From Microglena sp. YARC (Eukaryota; Chlorophyta; Chlorophyceae; Chlamydomonadales; Chlamydomonadaceae), in assembly GCA_022414725.1 (NCBI GenBank), contig CM039465.1, positions 44,294,560 to 44,358,559 on the forward strand: a stretch of 64,000 bases of DNA, in the 5' to 3' direction. The notes under the pieces were generated by a model, which was given only the letters and a program-made list of their open reading frames with translations, had not been told where the DNA came from and did not search any database. The translations under genes and the position numbers were made by a program. Below, in pieces: positions 12,597-24,530 of this stretch (position 1 is its first letter; every line of letters begins with the position of its first letter).

Positions 12597-12942
12597 TGTA
12601 ACGGTACAGAACCCTTCACGGGTACTCTGGCCGTCCAGCAAGGCATATGGGTACACCGTACCTGTAAGCCACGTGACGAACGCACATGATACAGTACCAT
12701 ACTCATGTACTGCCTCATCTCTCACAACGCACCCGTTGCGCATATAGACACGAGCTACTCGGAATGAACCCTTCTACTACTTCCACGAAGACGTTCCTTC
12801 CCTGCCACTCGACATCCCTACTTAGGTAACCCTCCCCCTGTTCTGCTAGTTCACTCATATCAACATACCCGTAAACACACATCACGCATCACGTTACTCT
12901 AGATAACCCCTCAAGCTGCTATCAGCATCCTGAGCTGTTACA
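12597..12942 (+). repeat. 5' LTR of Gypsy G1
   Basis: 346 bp, TGTAACGG to CTGTTACA. The LTR should hold the promoter and polyadenylation signals, but I could not assign a TATA box with confidence. Confidence 0.93.
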
Positions 12943-12943
12943 C

Positions 12944-12955
12944 TGGTAGCGGAGC
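12944..12955 (+). promoter_or_regulatory. Primer-binding site of Gypsy G1
   Basis: TGGTAGCGGAGC one base after the LTR resembles the TGGTATCAGAGC complement of the initiator-methionine tRNA 3' end used by many LTR elements. The same 12-mer lies beside the G2 LTR at 39732-39721 on the minus strand. Assignment to tRNA-iMet is inferred. Confidence 0.75.
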
Positions 12956-13705
12956 TGTCATCGTTCCTTAGGGACCTCACGCATACACATACGCACGCAT
13001 ACGAATTTGTCTTCGAATTAATCTCACCCGCCTGGACATCCTGTCGGCTTTCTGGCATTTGCTGCTCGCTGTTCCTGCTCTTCCCTGTAGGCTTCGAGTA
13101 CACGTAGTGCCTGTTAGGTTCTCGCAGGGAACGGTCCTGTTAGGCTCAACACGCCCTAGGCCGCCTGCGACCTGTCTTGCATGGGCATCTTTTCCTAGCC
13201 TGCCCTGCCCCTGTCTGGCCTACGCTCTCGATTCTTGCTTTCCCGTCCTGTCCTTTTGGCCATAGCTTCTAACGCTCCATTCTCGAGTATCTTGAGCGGG
13301 GTTTGATCAATTGGGCAGCATCGGCTCCATTTGCCACCTAGGCCGTACTTGCTTTAATTAGCGTACTTCACGAGCCTGTCCTGCGACTCTTCCGGCTTGC
13401 TGCATCATCTTTTGTTGCTGTCCACCGGCACGTTTGCTCATCCTGTCGCGCAATTCGGTTCGTCGTTGTCCTTCCTGGTTGCCCTGTGGTTCGTGCCTTG
13501 GCAGTGCTTTATCCCTCATCGTATTCTGGACGAACGCGTCATATACAGTTACGCTTGAGGCATTATCAGCTCGTTACGCTCGCAAAAATTACTAGTCCCT
13601 GTGGCAGGTGATTTTTTGGCCTCTTGTAGTTGCGAGTAATTATCCCTCTCTCGTCCACCACTCATCCCTGTCCAGCCTACTGACTTGTTCTGTTGCCTGT
13701 GCAGA
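12956..13705 (+). other. Gypsy G1 untranslated leader
   Basis: About 750 nt between primer-binding site and gag ATG, collinear with the other two leaders. No coding frame is shared between the copies, which supports an untranslated leader that may carry packaging signals. Confidence 0.7.
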
Positions 13706-16700
13706 ATGGCATCCCACAAAACAACCAAGGTAAACGACGACGCGGCTGAACAGCCTACGATTTCGGTGGTCGACACCAATCCTGAAGGGATTGCGTCGTC
13801 CGACACTGAGCCCGACACTGAGCTCGGTGCTACGCTGGATGAGTCCGCATCTGCCAACGCGCATCCCTCTGTCTCAGTGGGTACGCTGCAGCCTCTGGTT
13901 GCCGGTTTCGATGGTCTGGCGGCACCCTCGGGTGCGCCGACCGCTGCCCCGCCTATGCGCGCGGGCATGGCCCCAACGACGACGACGACGACGCTGGCCG
14001 GGCCTTGCTCGAGGAGCTCAGCGCTCGCTGGAAGCTGGCGCGGAGCGCAGGCGGCATGAGCATATGCCTGGGCACCTGATCGCGGCGGAGCAAATTGGGC
14101 ACCTCCGCGCGCAGCTCGATCAGGCCGCCATCGCCAACTCGGCCCTTACCGACCAGTTTACGACGGCGGTCTCCGCTAAGGACGCCGACATCGCTGACAT
14201 GGTGCAGCGCCTCGCCGCCTCCAGCGCGGCTACCGAGGCCGCATTGGCCAATGGCGATCCTACAGAGAGGCAAGAGCTGTTAAACAGCCACTACTTCCTC
14301 GGCAGGGATCTGGCTAACAGTCGCAAGGCATTGTGCGACCTCCAGGCCGCTTTCACTTCTGCCGCGGCGACCGCCAAGTCCGCTATGGATGCGTTGTGCA
14401 CAGAGCTAGCGGCTAAAGAGACCGCGCTCGAGGCTACACAGACCAACCTTGCTCGATCTCAAGCAGGTGCGCGCGGTCTGACGCCTGATGGGTATAGAAC
14501 CAACCTGCCTTTCTCGGTTTGCAATCCATTTGATCATATTGAGGACACACCTTCCCGCTTGGGTACACCTCACAATGTTTTGCCCGTGAATCGCACGCTG
14601 TTTCCCACTAAGCCGACGCCAGTGTCTAACTCGCCACGTCCTTCCCCCCATGCAGAGTTAGTTTGCCCCCATCCTCGCTGAGAACGCTCGCTTGACTGAG
14701 GTCGTCGCGCAGCTGACTCGCGAGAACGTCGCCTACGGTAAGCGCCCAGTCGCTGCTCCCGCAGCTGCCTCTACCGCCGCCATTACCCAAGCGGATGTCG
14801 TGGCCATGATCGCGGCGCACCACTCAACTGTGGCGCACAACGAGACGGTGCCGATGGACACTGAGGACCCTGGCGGTTCTTCCAGCGGCGCCGCCTTCCA
14901 TGGGGTTGGGAACGGCAGGACTGTCGGGCGCAAGCATGCGTTTCCTCAGTCCGCTCGTGAGGACGACGCCGCCCCTCCGGACCCCATCTCTGCGCGCAAG
15001 CAGGCGTTTCTGCGCGGCCGCCAGATTAAGGCGTCGCCAACCTATGCCAAGGCTGCGAAGTCGGATGGTCTTCTCCACTACCACTCCGCGGACCATCCCG
15101 TCGCTCCCTATGCCGACGTAAAGTTGGCGGCGCATATGAACTCGTACGCTGACAAGCTCCTCCTGGACTGCGAGCCCGAGAACATCGTGGAATCGCTGCA
15201 AATGGTTTATGATCTTCGCGACAGTATGACCCGCCTGTACACGGCGTCCAAGATTAAGCAGAACTGGACGCAATTCATGCCTTTGAACATCAAGGACATC
15301 GCCGACAAGGACGCCGCCCTCAAGGGCACTAAGCTGAAGCCCCACTACCCGGCGGCGGAGGCCAATGACGACAAAATGGACGAGACGTTGCCTCGTGCAC
15401 CTGACAGGCAGGTGCGGGTTGCGGGGAATTCAGGGTTGTTTGATAAACTAGCTGTCGCCCAGGTAGCCCCGGCGTTTGATCCAGAACCATTTAGAATCCC
15501 CGACGTCTATGCCCCTTCGGGTGGTCTTACTGGCAAAATGCAACGTGGTTCTATCCCGCGGGGGGGCGCTACCCCTTCCCCGCCGACAGCACCGACCGCC
15601 GCTCCCTTACCACCCGTCGGCCCCTTTTCGGTCTCCGACTACTCGTCATCGGACCACGACTTAGCCGATTCCCCAGGTTCGCCCATCAGGTTCCACCTGT
15701 CAAACCGACCTCGAATCGCGCTCCTCGGGCTCCTCAGCCCGAGCCCACAACGTCGCCCGGAGTACCTACGGTGGCTTCTCCGGCCTCTGTTCGACCTCGT
15801 GCAAAGCGCGCAGCTACGCTGCCTGCGGACACCCCTTCTCCTACGCGCCAGGTTCGCGCGGACACACACCTGGCCCCGGAAGGCCTGCCATGTGAGCCCG
15901 TCTCGCGATCACCCCTCCTCCCGCCAACCGCGCCCCTCGTCACTCTGATCACGACAATGGGTCAGCCAAGCGTGTTACGGAAATGAGAAAGGAATTACGT
16001 CTCATTGAACACAAACTGTCGGACAAATGTACTAGGGCTAAGTTGCGCCGATGGGTATTCAATGTGGCCACGATCATGGAGCTCCAGTTCGCCAACGGTT
16101 ACCTTGGTCTGTTCGAGCGCATTGTTCCACATCTGTCGGGCGCATTCACTGGCCAACTCCGCATCACTTACGACGAGGCATGGGCTAGCGATGAGTTGGA
16201 TGGGTTGGATTTCATGGGAATCGTTGCATGGGCGGAATCGCTCCTCCTGCCCGAGCTATTAACGGAATCACACGTCGCTCTCACCAAACTACACGAAGGT
16301 GGTTTCCGCCAAGATACCCGATCCTTGCAGAATTATTACCACGCCATCAAGTCAGAATTTTGAAAAGTCCCCGATCTCACCGATTGCGAGAAGTTAAACT
16401 TGTTTCGTACGGGACTCTCCGATGAACTCCGCGCCGGTGCACACTCTCGGCGTGAGTCTGGTACTATGTTCGAAACGATGGAGGATTTGTTCCGCTATCT
16501 GCAATTGGACGAGGCGAGGAAAGTTGTCGCCGCTCGTGGAAAATCCTTGACGGGCAAGCGCGATTGCCATCAGAGGGGAGGTACGCTAATCAGAAGTCGA
16601 GGTATCCATTCAAGCGCCCCGCGGATACTAAATACCCGGGTAAGGACCTTGCATTCAATCGCGTCCAATTTACCAACTCCCCCCCCTCCGATTCTGACAC

Positions 16701-17271
16701 TGATTCTTTCTCTTCGCAGGGACTAAGGACCACCGACGACGGCGGGGAGATGAACTCTCGCCCAGCCAAGAGCCCCAAACTGGCGGCCAACAGTAGTCGC
16801 AACCCGGCCGGTGGCCGAGGTGGTGGAGGACGTAGTGCGACGCAGCCGGCGCACATCGGCAAGCTGGGTGGATCGCCAAGGTCGCAGGTACTCAGTTTGC
16901 AAGGTGCTGATCGCACGTTCGGGAGAGGCTCTATTAGCCGCGGCGCGGGCCGTGGTGGTCGAGGAGGATACGGACAGGGTGCTGGTCGGGGCCGTTCGCA
17001 GCCCAGCGGGCCGCGGACCCCCGACTTTTCGGGTCAAGACCCTCAAAACGCCATGCATATGAACAAATCGGTCAGCGTCGGGCAGACCATCTGGCTTCAG
17101 AATGGAGCTCGCTGCTTCTTCTGTTTCCGCTACATGAGGATATGTGTGCGGTCGCTGAATGCTGACGGACGCTGCCGCACGCGGGACTTGCCTACCTGGC
17201 CGGCCCTCAATGAGACTACGTGTCCCGACTGGGCCCTTGACGGCAACGGTCCCATCCCGATTTGGGAATAG
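13706..17271 (+). pseudogene. Gypsy G1 gag pseudogene
   Basis: Starts at ATG 13706 (MASHKTTKVNDDAAE). Blocks in order: acidic Ser/Thr-rich N-terminus; Ala-rich helical region around 14080-14460; segment from 14692 with TEVVAQLTREN; YHSADHP and YPAAEANDDKMDE; Pro-rich linker; capsid-like RRWVFNVATIMELQF at about 16050; Gly/Arg-rich tail; and a Cys-rich motif (CFFCF...C...C) at about 17110-17180. Frames change near 14040, 15700 and 16560, and a TGA stands at 16361-16363 where G2 has CGC, so this copy is broken. It ends at TAG 17269-17271, in frame with pol. Confidence 0.85.
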
Positions 17272-20200
17272 GAACCGGCCGGTCAGGTATTGACAAGCCT
17301 GGATCGTGTAATTAGCGACGATAAAGTAGTAGTAGTCGAGCCACTTGAGCTCTTGTTACAAGTTCAAGAGGAACAATTTTCTAACTTGGGCTTAACCCCA
17401 ACTATTGATGTAACTTCTACTCATGCCCTGTCGTCCCCTTGTCCACTGAAGTTCTCTACGGAGTTTGGCATGCGTGTCTCCATCGCAAACGAGTTCATAT
17501 ACGCTCACCCCATTCCGGAAGACGTCGTGTCGGTGTTAGAACACTATTGGGAGTGCAAAAACGATGCACCCTTCGACACATCCGGTATGTTCATCCTCCC
17601 AAAAAGCGCAAGTAACGATAAGCATGTCTCCAGTCTCCTCCAAGGTATGGAGTTATTTAAGGAGTATCAATCGTTCGATCACCATATGAAACCCCGCCCC
17701 AAGGGGTCACCTTCGAATAAGGTCGCCATCCAAGTATGGTATGACCCTCCCGACTCCGAACGGGCCGTCCAAGTCAAAAAGGATTGGCACGCGATCAACG
17801 ACGTGACCAAGGCAGTATACTTTGGCCCCGCACCTGAGGAGGGCATCCCCAGTCCGGTTGAAACCCGTCAAAAAAAACACTGGTGGTCGGAGGCATTGGA
17901 TCCCAAAGTTCGCGGAAAACAAATCGCTGCCAGACGGTCAACGAAGTGCATCCGGCGCAACCACGCACAACAAAATACGAATGCTTCCCCCGTGCTCATG
18001 ACGCGAGCCAATCGGGTATACGAAGTCAACTCCGCTGCTGCCCCCGATATGCTATTCAACGCCCGATCAGGAGCGAAGCAATTGCTCACATTGGCGGACT
18101 CGGGCGCGACAGGTTGTCTTATGGAAAAGCAAACGGCTGAGGTTCTCGGTTTGCACATCCGCCCTTGGGAAAACGAACGCGACGGATTCACTTGCGCTAA
18201 TGACGGGATTATCAAAATCCGCGGGACGGTCACGCTCCCTATCCACATACAACGATATGTTGGCAAAGTGTTCGTCCATGTCGTCGACAAACTTCCGGGA
18301 GGATTAGACCTAATCCTCGGATCGGACTGGATGCGCGACGAAAAGGCCGTCCTCGACTACGATGGCATGACCATTTCGCTCAAACGGTACGGCTGCTGTA
18401 TAACACCTATAAACAGGCAGCGGGACGAAACGGCTCATTCCTTCTTCCCTATGGCACTTTCGGGCAAGTCAACCGATGACCCAGTGATTACGGGTCGCAA
18501 GGCAGCAAAGCTTTTAAAGGCTGGCGCTAACCATGTCATGGTCAATGTCCGCGAATCCCGAGCGGATTTGCCGGCGTCTAACGTCACTGCCGATGAACGG
18601 GCGAAATTGCTGACAAAATTACTGCCGTCCGACGGGCCTTTACCTGGTCCGCCGGTGGCAAGCATGGATTTCGAAAATTGGACCCGCGAGAACATCCTTG
18701 ACCACAACGATAAAACGCTCATCTCGGCCAGCGACCTGCACGCTCTCCTATGGAAGTATCGCAAAGTCTTCAACAATTTGCCTATGGGGACTCCTAACCA
18801 TCGAGTTATACCTCACGTCATCAAAACGCAAGACAATGCTTACGCGCCATATCGCAGAAATCGTCGCATGAGTCCAGCCGAGACCTTACTATGTGAGGAA
18901 TACGTTTCCGACCTGTTGCAGCAAGGATTCATCGCCCCGAGCTCGTCCCCGTACGGTGCGCCGATTATGATCATAGCGAAACCGGGTGGAACGGGATACC
19001 GTGTTGTTTGCGATTGGCGAGCACTCAACAACATCACGATTAAAAACAAGTATCCCCTTCCCCGTATTGACGAGACCATTGATCGTCTAGGTGGAGCTAC
19101 TTTGTTCAGTTCCCTAGACCTCACGTCTGGTTATTACCAAATACGAATTTCGGACGAGGACGCGCCGAAGACTGCGTTCACTACCCCGATGGGTCAGTAT
19201 GAATTTAAAGTCCTTGGGATGGGTTTGGCGAACGCGCCGGCCACATTCCAAGCGGTCATGAACCAAATATTCGCGCCCTACTTGCACAAGTTCGTCGTGG
19301 TCTACTTAGACGATATCTTGGTTTACGGACGCACTCCGGCGGAGCACTTGGCCAACTTGGCCACAGTTCTCCAGGTCCTCCAGGACAACGAATTCTATGC
19401 GAAACTCTCCAAATGTTCCTTCAACAAAACAGAAGTTAAATTCCTGGGTCATTACATTGGACGCGACGGAAATAAAGTTGATCCGAAAAAGGTTAGCACA
19501 GTCCGTGACTGGCCTACCCCGAAAACGGCAAAAGAGATCGGCTCATTCCTAGGTTTGTGCAATTATTTTCGCAAATTTATCCAAGGCTATTCGTCTCTCG
19601 CTGCCCCTCTTCAAAACTTGTCTAACATCAAGGGTGAACTGGGCCCCCTGTTCAAACAGGAACATCTCGTCTCATTCGAAGGCCTCAAAGAAGCTTTGCT
19701 ATCCGCTCCAATCCTCGCACTGCCGGATTTCAGCAAACCTTTCGAAGTCATAACCGACGCATCTTTGCTTGGTACGGGCACGGTGCTCTTCCAAGATAAA
19801 CACCCCATCGCCTTCGCCAGCAAGAATTATATCCCAGCGGAGCTGAATTATACAACGACGGAACTAGAAATGCTAGCGATCGTCCACGCGTTGACCGAGT
19901 GGCGATGCTACCTCGAAGGTTCCCACATGACATTGGTCACTGACCACAATCCGCTCACTTATTTCGAAACCAAGGTGGTCCTTTCACGACGCATGGGCCG
20001 ATGGCAGGAGGACCTTGCGCCCTTTAGCTATACTTGGGAGTATCGCGCGGGTCGCAATAATATGGCAGACCCGGTCAGTCGCAATCCCAACCTCTCTGCC
20101 CCCGCCAACGTCGCGGTTGCGCACCAGCTGTTGGTCTTCTCTCTCTTGGTCAGCGAATGCCGGCCTCGATCGAAAAAGCAACGTCCTATTGCAATCGGTC

Positions 20201-21496
20201 CCGCGGTCGTTGACATCCTACCCCGCCCACCGACGGTCCTCCCAGTACCTTCGGTTCCGGTCAAGGAAACGCGACGACGCAGCCGGCATATGCCCGCTTC
20301 GTCGACTCCCTCCTCTTCGTCCATCATGGATCGGATTTTGGCTGGCTACAGAAAGGACTCAAACTTCACGCCGGGCTGCAAGCGCCTCCGCGATAAGTTT
20401 TCCAGAAACGGTTACTGGTTCAAGAAGAACAAGGACGGGCGCGAATTTTTGTGTGTCCCCCTCGACGCAGCACTTCGCCTGGATATTATCCGCGAAGCTC
20501 ACGACCCTATTTACATGGGCCATTGCGGTCGCACCAAGACATTGGAGCTGGTCACCCGCACTTTTACTTGGGCCAAAGTCACGGCAGATGTTACCGCCTT
20601 CGTCCAACAATGCCATAAGTTCCAAACGAACAAGCCCGGTAACGCAAAGCCTAACGGTACCATGGTTCCCGTGGAGATTCCTGAGAAATTCTGGGAGTGC
20701 GTCTCCACCGACCTTATTACGGCGCTTCCGCCGACTTCTTCTGACCATGATGCCATCGCGGTGTTCGTCGACAAACTGTCGAAGATGGTTCATGTCGAAC
20801 CTTGTCATACTACGATAAACGCAGAGGAGTTCGCTTCCTTATAGTTACCTGAATCGTGTCATCCGATATCATGGTCTCCCAAAGAAACTCCTCAGTGATC
20901 GCGATGCGCGATTCACAGGCCATTTCGGCGTGGCTCTCCATCGATTGATGGGCACGCGACAAGCGTTTTCGACTGCGTTTCATCCTCAAACTGACGGTCA
21001 TGAACCGAGTCATCGAGGACATGATTCGCCATTACATGGGGCCATACCACGACGATTGGGATAAGTCCTTGGCGCTTGTGGAATTTGCGATCAACAATTC
21101 CTACCAAGAGTCCATTCAAAACACACCCTTTCGGGCGTACCTTGGTTACGACCCTACGACGCCGCTCAAGGCAGAGGTCGAATCGAAATGCCCGGCTGCC
21201 AACAATTGGTGGGCCGATCACATTGAACGACAAGATCAATGCAAGGCATGCATGCAAGCCGCTCAAGATCGGCAGAAAGCCCATTACAATAAACGACGAA
21301 CGGAGGTTTTATTCAACCTTGGTGATAAAGATCTTTTGTCCACCCGCAATATGAAGTTCAAAGCAACGGGTAAACCAAAATTTACGCCTCGTTTTGTTGG
21401 CCCCTATACAATTACGGAATGCATTGGTCCACGCAACGAGGTCACCGGAGTCGTCCGGCAAGTCACGGCGTGCCGCTTGGCTTTGCCCAAGATGAT
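17272..21496 (+). pseudogene. Gypsy G1 pol: protease, RT, RNase H, integrase
   Basis: Open in frame with gag after the TAG; the main frame runs to a stop at 20842-20844. Counting from 17290, the protease DSGA is at residues 270-273, the RT YLDD at about 672-675 (preceded by the LDLTSGYYQI block), the RNase H TDAS Asp at about 823, and the integrase zinc region (HDPIYMGHCGRTKT) from about 1070. The zinc region has CHKF where a CxxC pair is expected. The integrase core shows STDLI and, in a +1 frame, SDRDARF. A frameshift near 20845 and a small deletion near 20999 break the gene. The last segment (21000-21496) ends at LALPKM, where the CACTA transposon enters. Confidence 0.92.
21494..21496. repeat. 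CACTA target-site duplication, left copy (GAT)
   Basis: GAT precedes CACTA at 21497; GAT at 37087-37089 follows the right end. Discounting the insert and one GAT puts the two halves of the Gypsy integrase tail in one frame, which fixes the boundaries. Confidence 0.9.
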
Positions 21497-21760
21497 CACT
21501 ATGAATAAAACAGCATTTTACGAACTAGAATTTGGCTTGGAAAATTCTACGAACCCCCCTCGTAAAATGTTGGGCTCTGTATCGTAAAATTCGGACACCC
21601 CATCGTAATTTAAGGTTTACGAACTAGGATTTGATGGTTTGTAAACTGAATGGAGCTAGTTCGTAAAATTCCGGCGCCCTTTTATTACGAACTAGGATTT
21701 GATAGTTCGTAAACTAAATGGTGCTGGTTCGTAAAATACCGGGCACCCTTCGTGGAATAA
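21497..21760. repeat. CACTA left subterminal repeat region
   Basis: Terminal inverted repeat (21497-21525) followed by many copies of TTCGTAAA or its complement, for example near 21590, 21617, 21660, 21685, 21705 and 21730. These likely bind transposase, by analogy with the family. Confidence 0.8.
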
Positions 21761-21780
21761 CCCTCCTTGAATACAGGGGA

Positions 21781-22525
21781 TTTGGTCCCGGATTGTAGTA
21801 TTTAATACTGGACCGACCCTTTTCTTATTCTGTAAATTCGGGACCTGGGCTCCGGGCTAGGTTAGGTTCCGGGTATTTTCCGGATTGGGTCCCGGTTTTA
21901 TTTTTCAGGCAGTGCTTGCACTGGAGACTTTGGATCATACGAGATGTATAGATGGATTGCAATGTTTTAATTACAGAGATTTTTAAGACTGAAAAATTCG
22001 AATTCAAAAAAGTGATAATGAACAATAGCTATTATAATTTGGCCATTTACAAATTCTCCTCATTTGTGGGAGAAATCGTACCCATGAATTGGGCCTAGAA
22101 AAATGGCACTCATCAGAAGTATCAGTACCCTGTGCTCTGACTACTAAAATAATAAGTACCAGGGTACCCTGATGAGCTCTGACTAGCTATATGGTCTGTA
22201 TTCTGTCCCTGTCCCCCCCCTGCCACCCCCACTGGCTAGTCTAGCTATAGCTACTATTATATGATGAGTGATAGCAGCAGGTACAGTGTCATCATCAGGC
22301 TTCTTGATCTTGTCCCTCTACTCATCCCAGCATGCTGATGATTGCTCCTTGTCCACCATGCCGCAATATGTGGAAGTCACTGCCTGCCGGAGCTGCAGCA
22401 GCATGAAAGGAAGGAGGTGGAGTTAGAAGAATATTAGTTGCTTGACCAAGCACAAGCCACTTGAATAATCAACGAATCAGCAAGCAAGAAAGCAAGCAAG
22501 CATTAACGTGGTAGCAATTACGATG
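21781..22525. other. CACTA internal spacer, no gene recognised
   Basis: AT-rich to mixed sequence without a convincing frame. Near 22133-22195 a CAGGGTACCCTG palindrome and a repeated GCTCTGACTA word occur; I could not assign them to an element. Confidence 0.5.
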
Positions 22526-23066
22526 ATGAGACAGATAGATGGTGCAGCATATAAGACACATGGTGCAACATACAAGACAGATCGTGCAGCATACAAGACA
22601 TATGGTGCAATGTACAAGACAAATGGTGCAGCGTACAAGACACATGGTGCAGCGTACAAGACAGATGGTGCAGCATACATGACACATGGTGCAGCATACA
22701 AGACAGATGGTGCAGCATACAAGACATACGGTGCAATGTACAAGACAAATGGTGCAGCGTACAAGACACATGGTGTAGCATACAAGATAGATGGTGCAGC
22801 ATATACGACACATGGCGCAGCATACAAGACACATGGTGCAGCAAGGCAAATCATGCTGCATACAAGCCAAATGGTGCAGCATACAAGACACGTTGGTGCA
22901 GCATACAAGACACGTTGGTGCAGCATACGAGACATATGGTGCAACGTACAAGACAAATGGTTTAGCATACACGACAAATGGTGCAGCGTACAAGACAGAT
23001 GGTTCAACCTACAAGACAAATGGTGCAGCGTACATGACATATGGTACAGCATACAAGACAGATGAT
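22526..23066. repeat. 21-bp minisatellite, about 25 copies
   Basis: Unit close to GTACAAGACANATGGTGCAGC. Because 21 is divisible by three and the unit lacks stops, frames stay open on both strands (AYKTDGA repeats on plus, LHHLSCM repeats on minus). This looks like a property of the repeat; a gene is not supported. Irregular spacing near 22845-22910 marks diverged units. Confidence 0.92.
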
Positions 23067-23753
23067 TCAGATCTACTCACATGTGTTGGTTCTATAACAA
23101 CATATTGCCACTGTGTAGCCTAGTCAGGGGAGACTTCTTCGTGTTGTTCTCCCATTGTCTTCAAAATGCATACACCTCTTGTCGTCGCTTGCGTCAGGAG
23201 CAGGAACCTAGTTAACAGGCAGGTGTCAATAATCAGACAGCAGGCAGGCATTTGTCAATCATGGAGGTACATAGGCATGCATGCGGGTGTGAAGCAGGCA
23301 GGCAGCAGAGAGAATTCAAGCAGGCAAGCAGGTAACTAAGCGGGCAAGCATGCAGGCAAGCAGGCATTTAATTGACAAACAAGTAAGGAGGCACCTCTTA
23401 CCTCTGATGCAACAGCTGGGAGTAATCAGCTAGGATGTACTGGTGCCCTGCACACATCAGGTGGGCGCATCATGGACAGCAACAGGTGGGAGTGCAGGAA
23501 GTTGGGGGAGGGGAGGAGGTAGGGCAATAGCAGCAGGTGTTCCGCGTCAGAAAACCGATTGCAAGGAAATCAGGCAAGAAAGGACCAGCAGCGATTCAAA
23601 CCTTCGACTTTCAAACCTGCGCAACTACCTGCGGCATTCGAATCCTCCCTCTCCATCCGCAACACTCAATCGGCTTGCCTTAAAGCATGACATTCGCCCA
23701 AGTAAAGCTGTGTACTAATCGACGAATTGAATATGGTCCAGCAGGTAGCATGG
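23067..23753. other. CACTA spacer with CAGGCAAG-type simple repeats
   Basis: Around 23215-23370 there is a degenerate run of GCAGGCA/AAGCAGG words. The remainder has no recognised feature. It ends at the left copy of the LINE duplication. Confidence 0.5.
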
Positions 23754-23765
23754 TTGAAGACAGCG
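23754..23765. repeat. Target-site duplication of the LINE, left copy
   Basis: TTGAAGACAGCG, repeated exactly at 33458-33469 after the LINE tail. A 12-bp match at just the expected place is unlikely by chance. Confidence 0.8.
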
Positions 23766-24530
23766 TATATGCCGTTTTTTTTTTCAACATTCGAACTTCC
23801 GATGTAACTTTCTCGCTGCTCATTTTCCTTCTTAGCATTCGCGTAGCATATTCGCATTCTCCTGCGTCTGCGCTATCGAATGATACCACCTGCTCTCTGT
23901 TCCATACAGTTTCGGTCAACCCCCCCGGAACTGCAACCAAACAGGAGCTCATGCTTTCGCAGAGGCAATGCTGCTATCTAAGTCGCCGTCTACAACATCT
24001 GACGCGACTCGCAGCAACTTCTGTGGTCGTAGGGTGGTAGACGGTTACTTTTGTAGCAAGCTGCACCTCTGGGCAGTCGGAAGCATGCATTTCCGGACAG
24101 AATGCGCCTCTCCCTGGACTTCTCAACAGGGGGGGATGCGAAGCGCACATCTCTGGCGCATTCTTGATGGTCGCTGCCAGGAGCCGAAGCTCCATGCAAT
24201 CGAGAAACCTACTAACGAACCCTTTTCCCCCCCATGCAGGTACTCAGGACAGCTACCTGCTCTTATCTATCGGGACCTGCCCCACACCCTGCCCGCAGAA
24301 CCCGCCAAGTCTGGAACTGCGCGGTTGCCCTTCGACCGTACGGCCCTGTTTGAAAAAAACGCGTCCTCGCGAGATGCTCGTCATATGATCAGACCCCTGT
24401 AGAGTCTACACATTTTCCCGCCTACTTTACTGCTTGCTTTCTCTCTTCCGCTGGCACAACCTTAAATCACAGCCCTTCTTACCTCTCTCAGTTTCTCAAC
24501 CTATCCCCTCAGATCCGAACCTCTCCCGCC
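23766..24530 (+). other. LINE 5' untranslated region
   Basis: 765 nt from the duplication to the first ORF. It includes a T-run at about 23776 and a pyrimidine-rich stretch at 24410-24525 before the ATG. Short frames here have no recognised domain. Confidence 0.55.

Noticed and set aside
22133..22195. Small element around a CAGGGTACCCTG palindrome
   Set aside because: Repeated words are present, but no inverted ends with matching duplications could be set.
22477..23065. Long open frames on both strands over the 21-bp repeat
   Set aside because: A stop-free 21-bp unit keeps all such frames open; no start context, domain or codon pattern supports a gene.
22530..23065. CRISPR-like array
   Set aside because: Units are directly adjacent 21-mers without unique spacers; this is a eukaryotic minisatellite.
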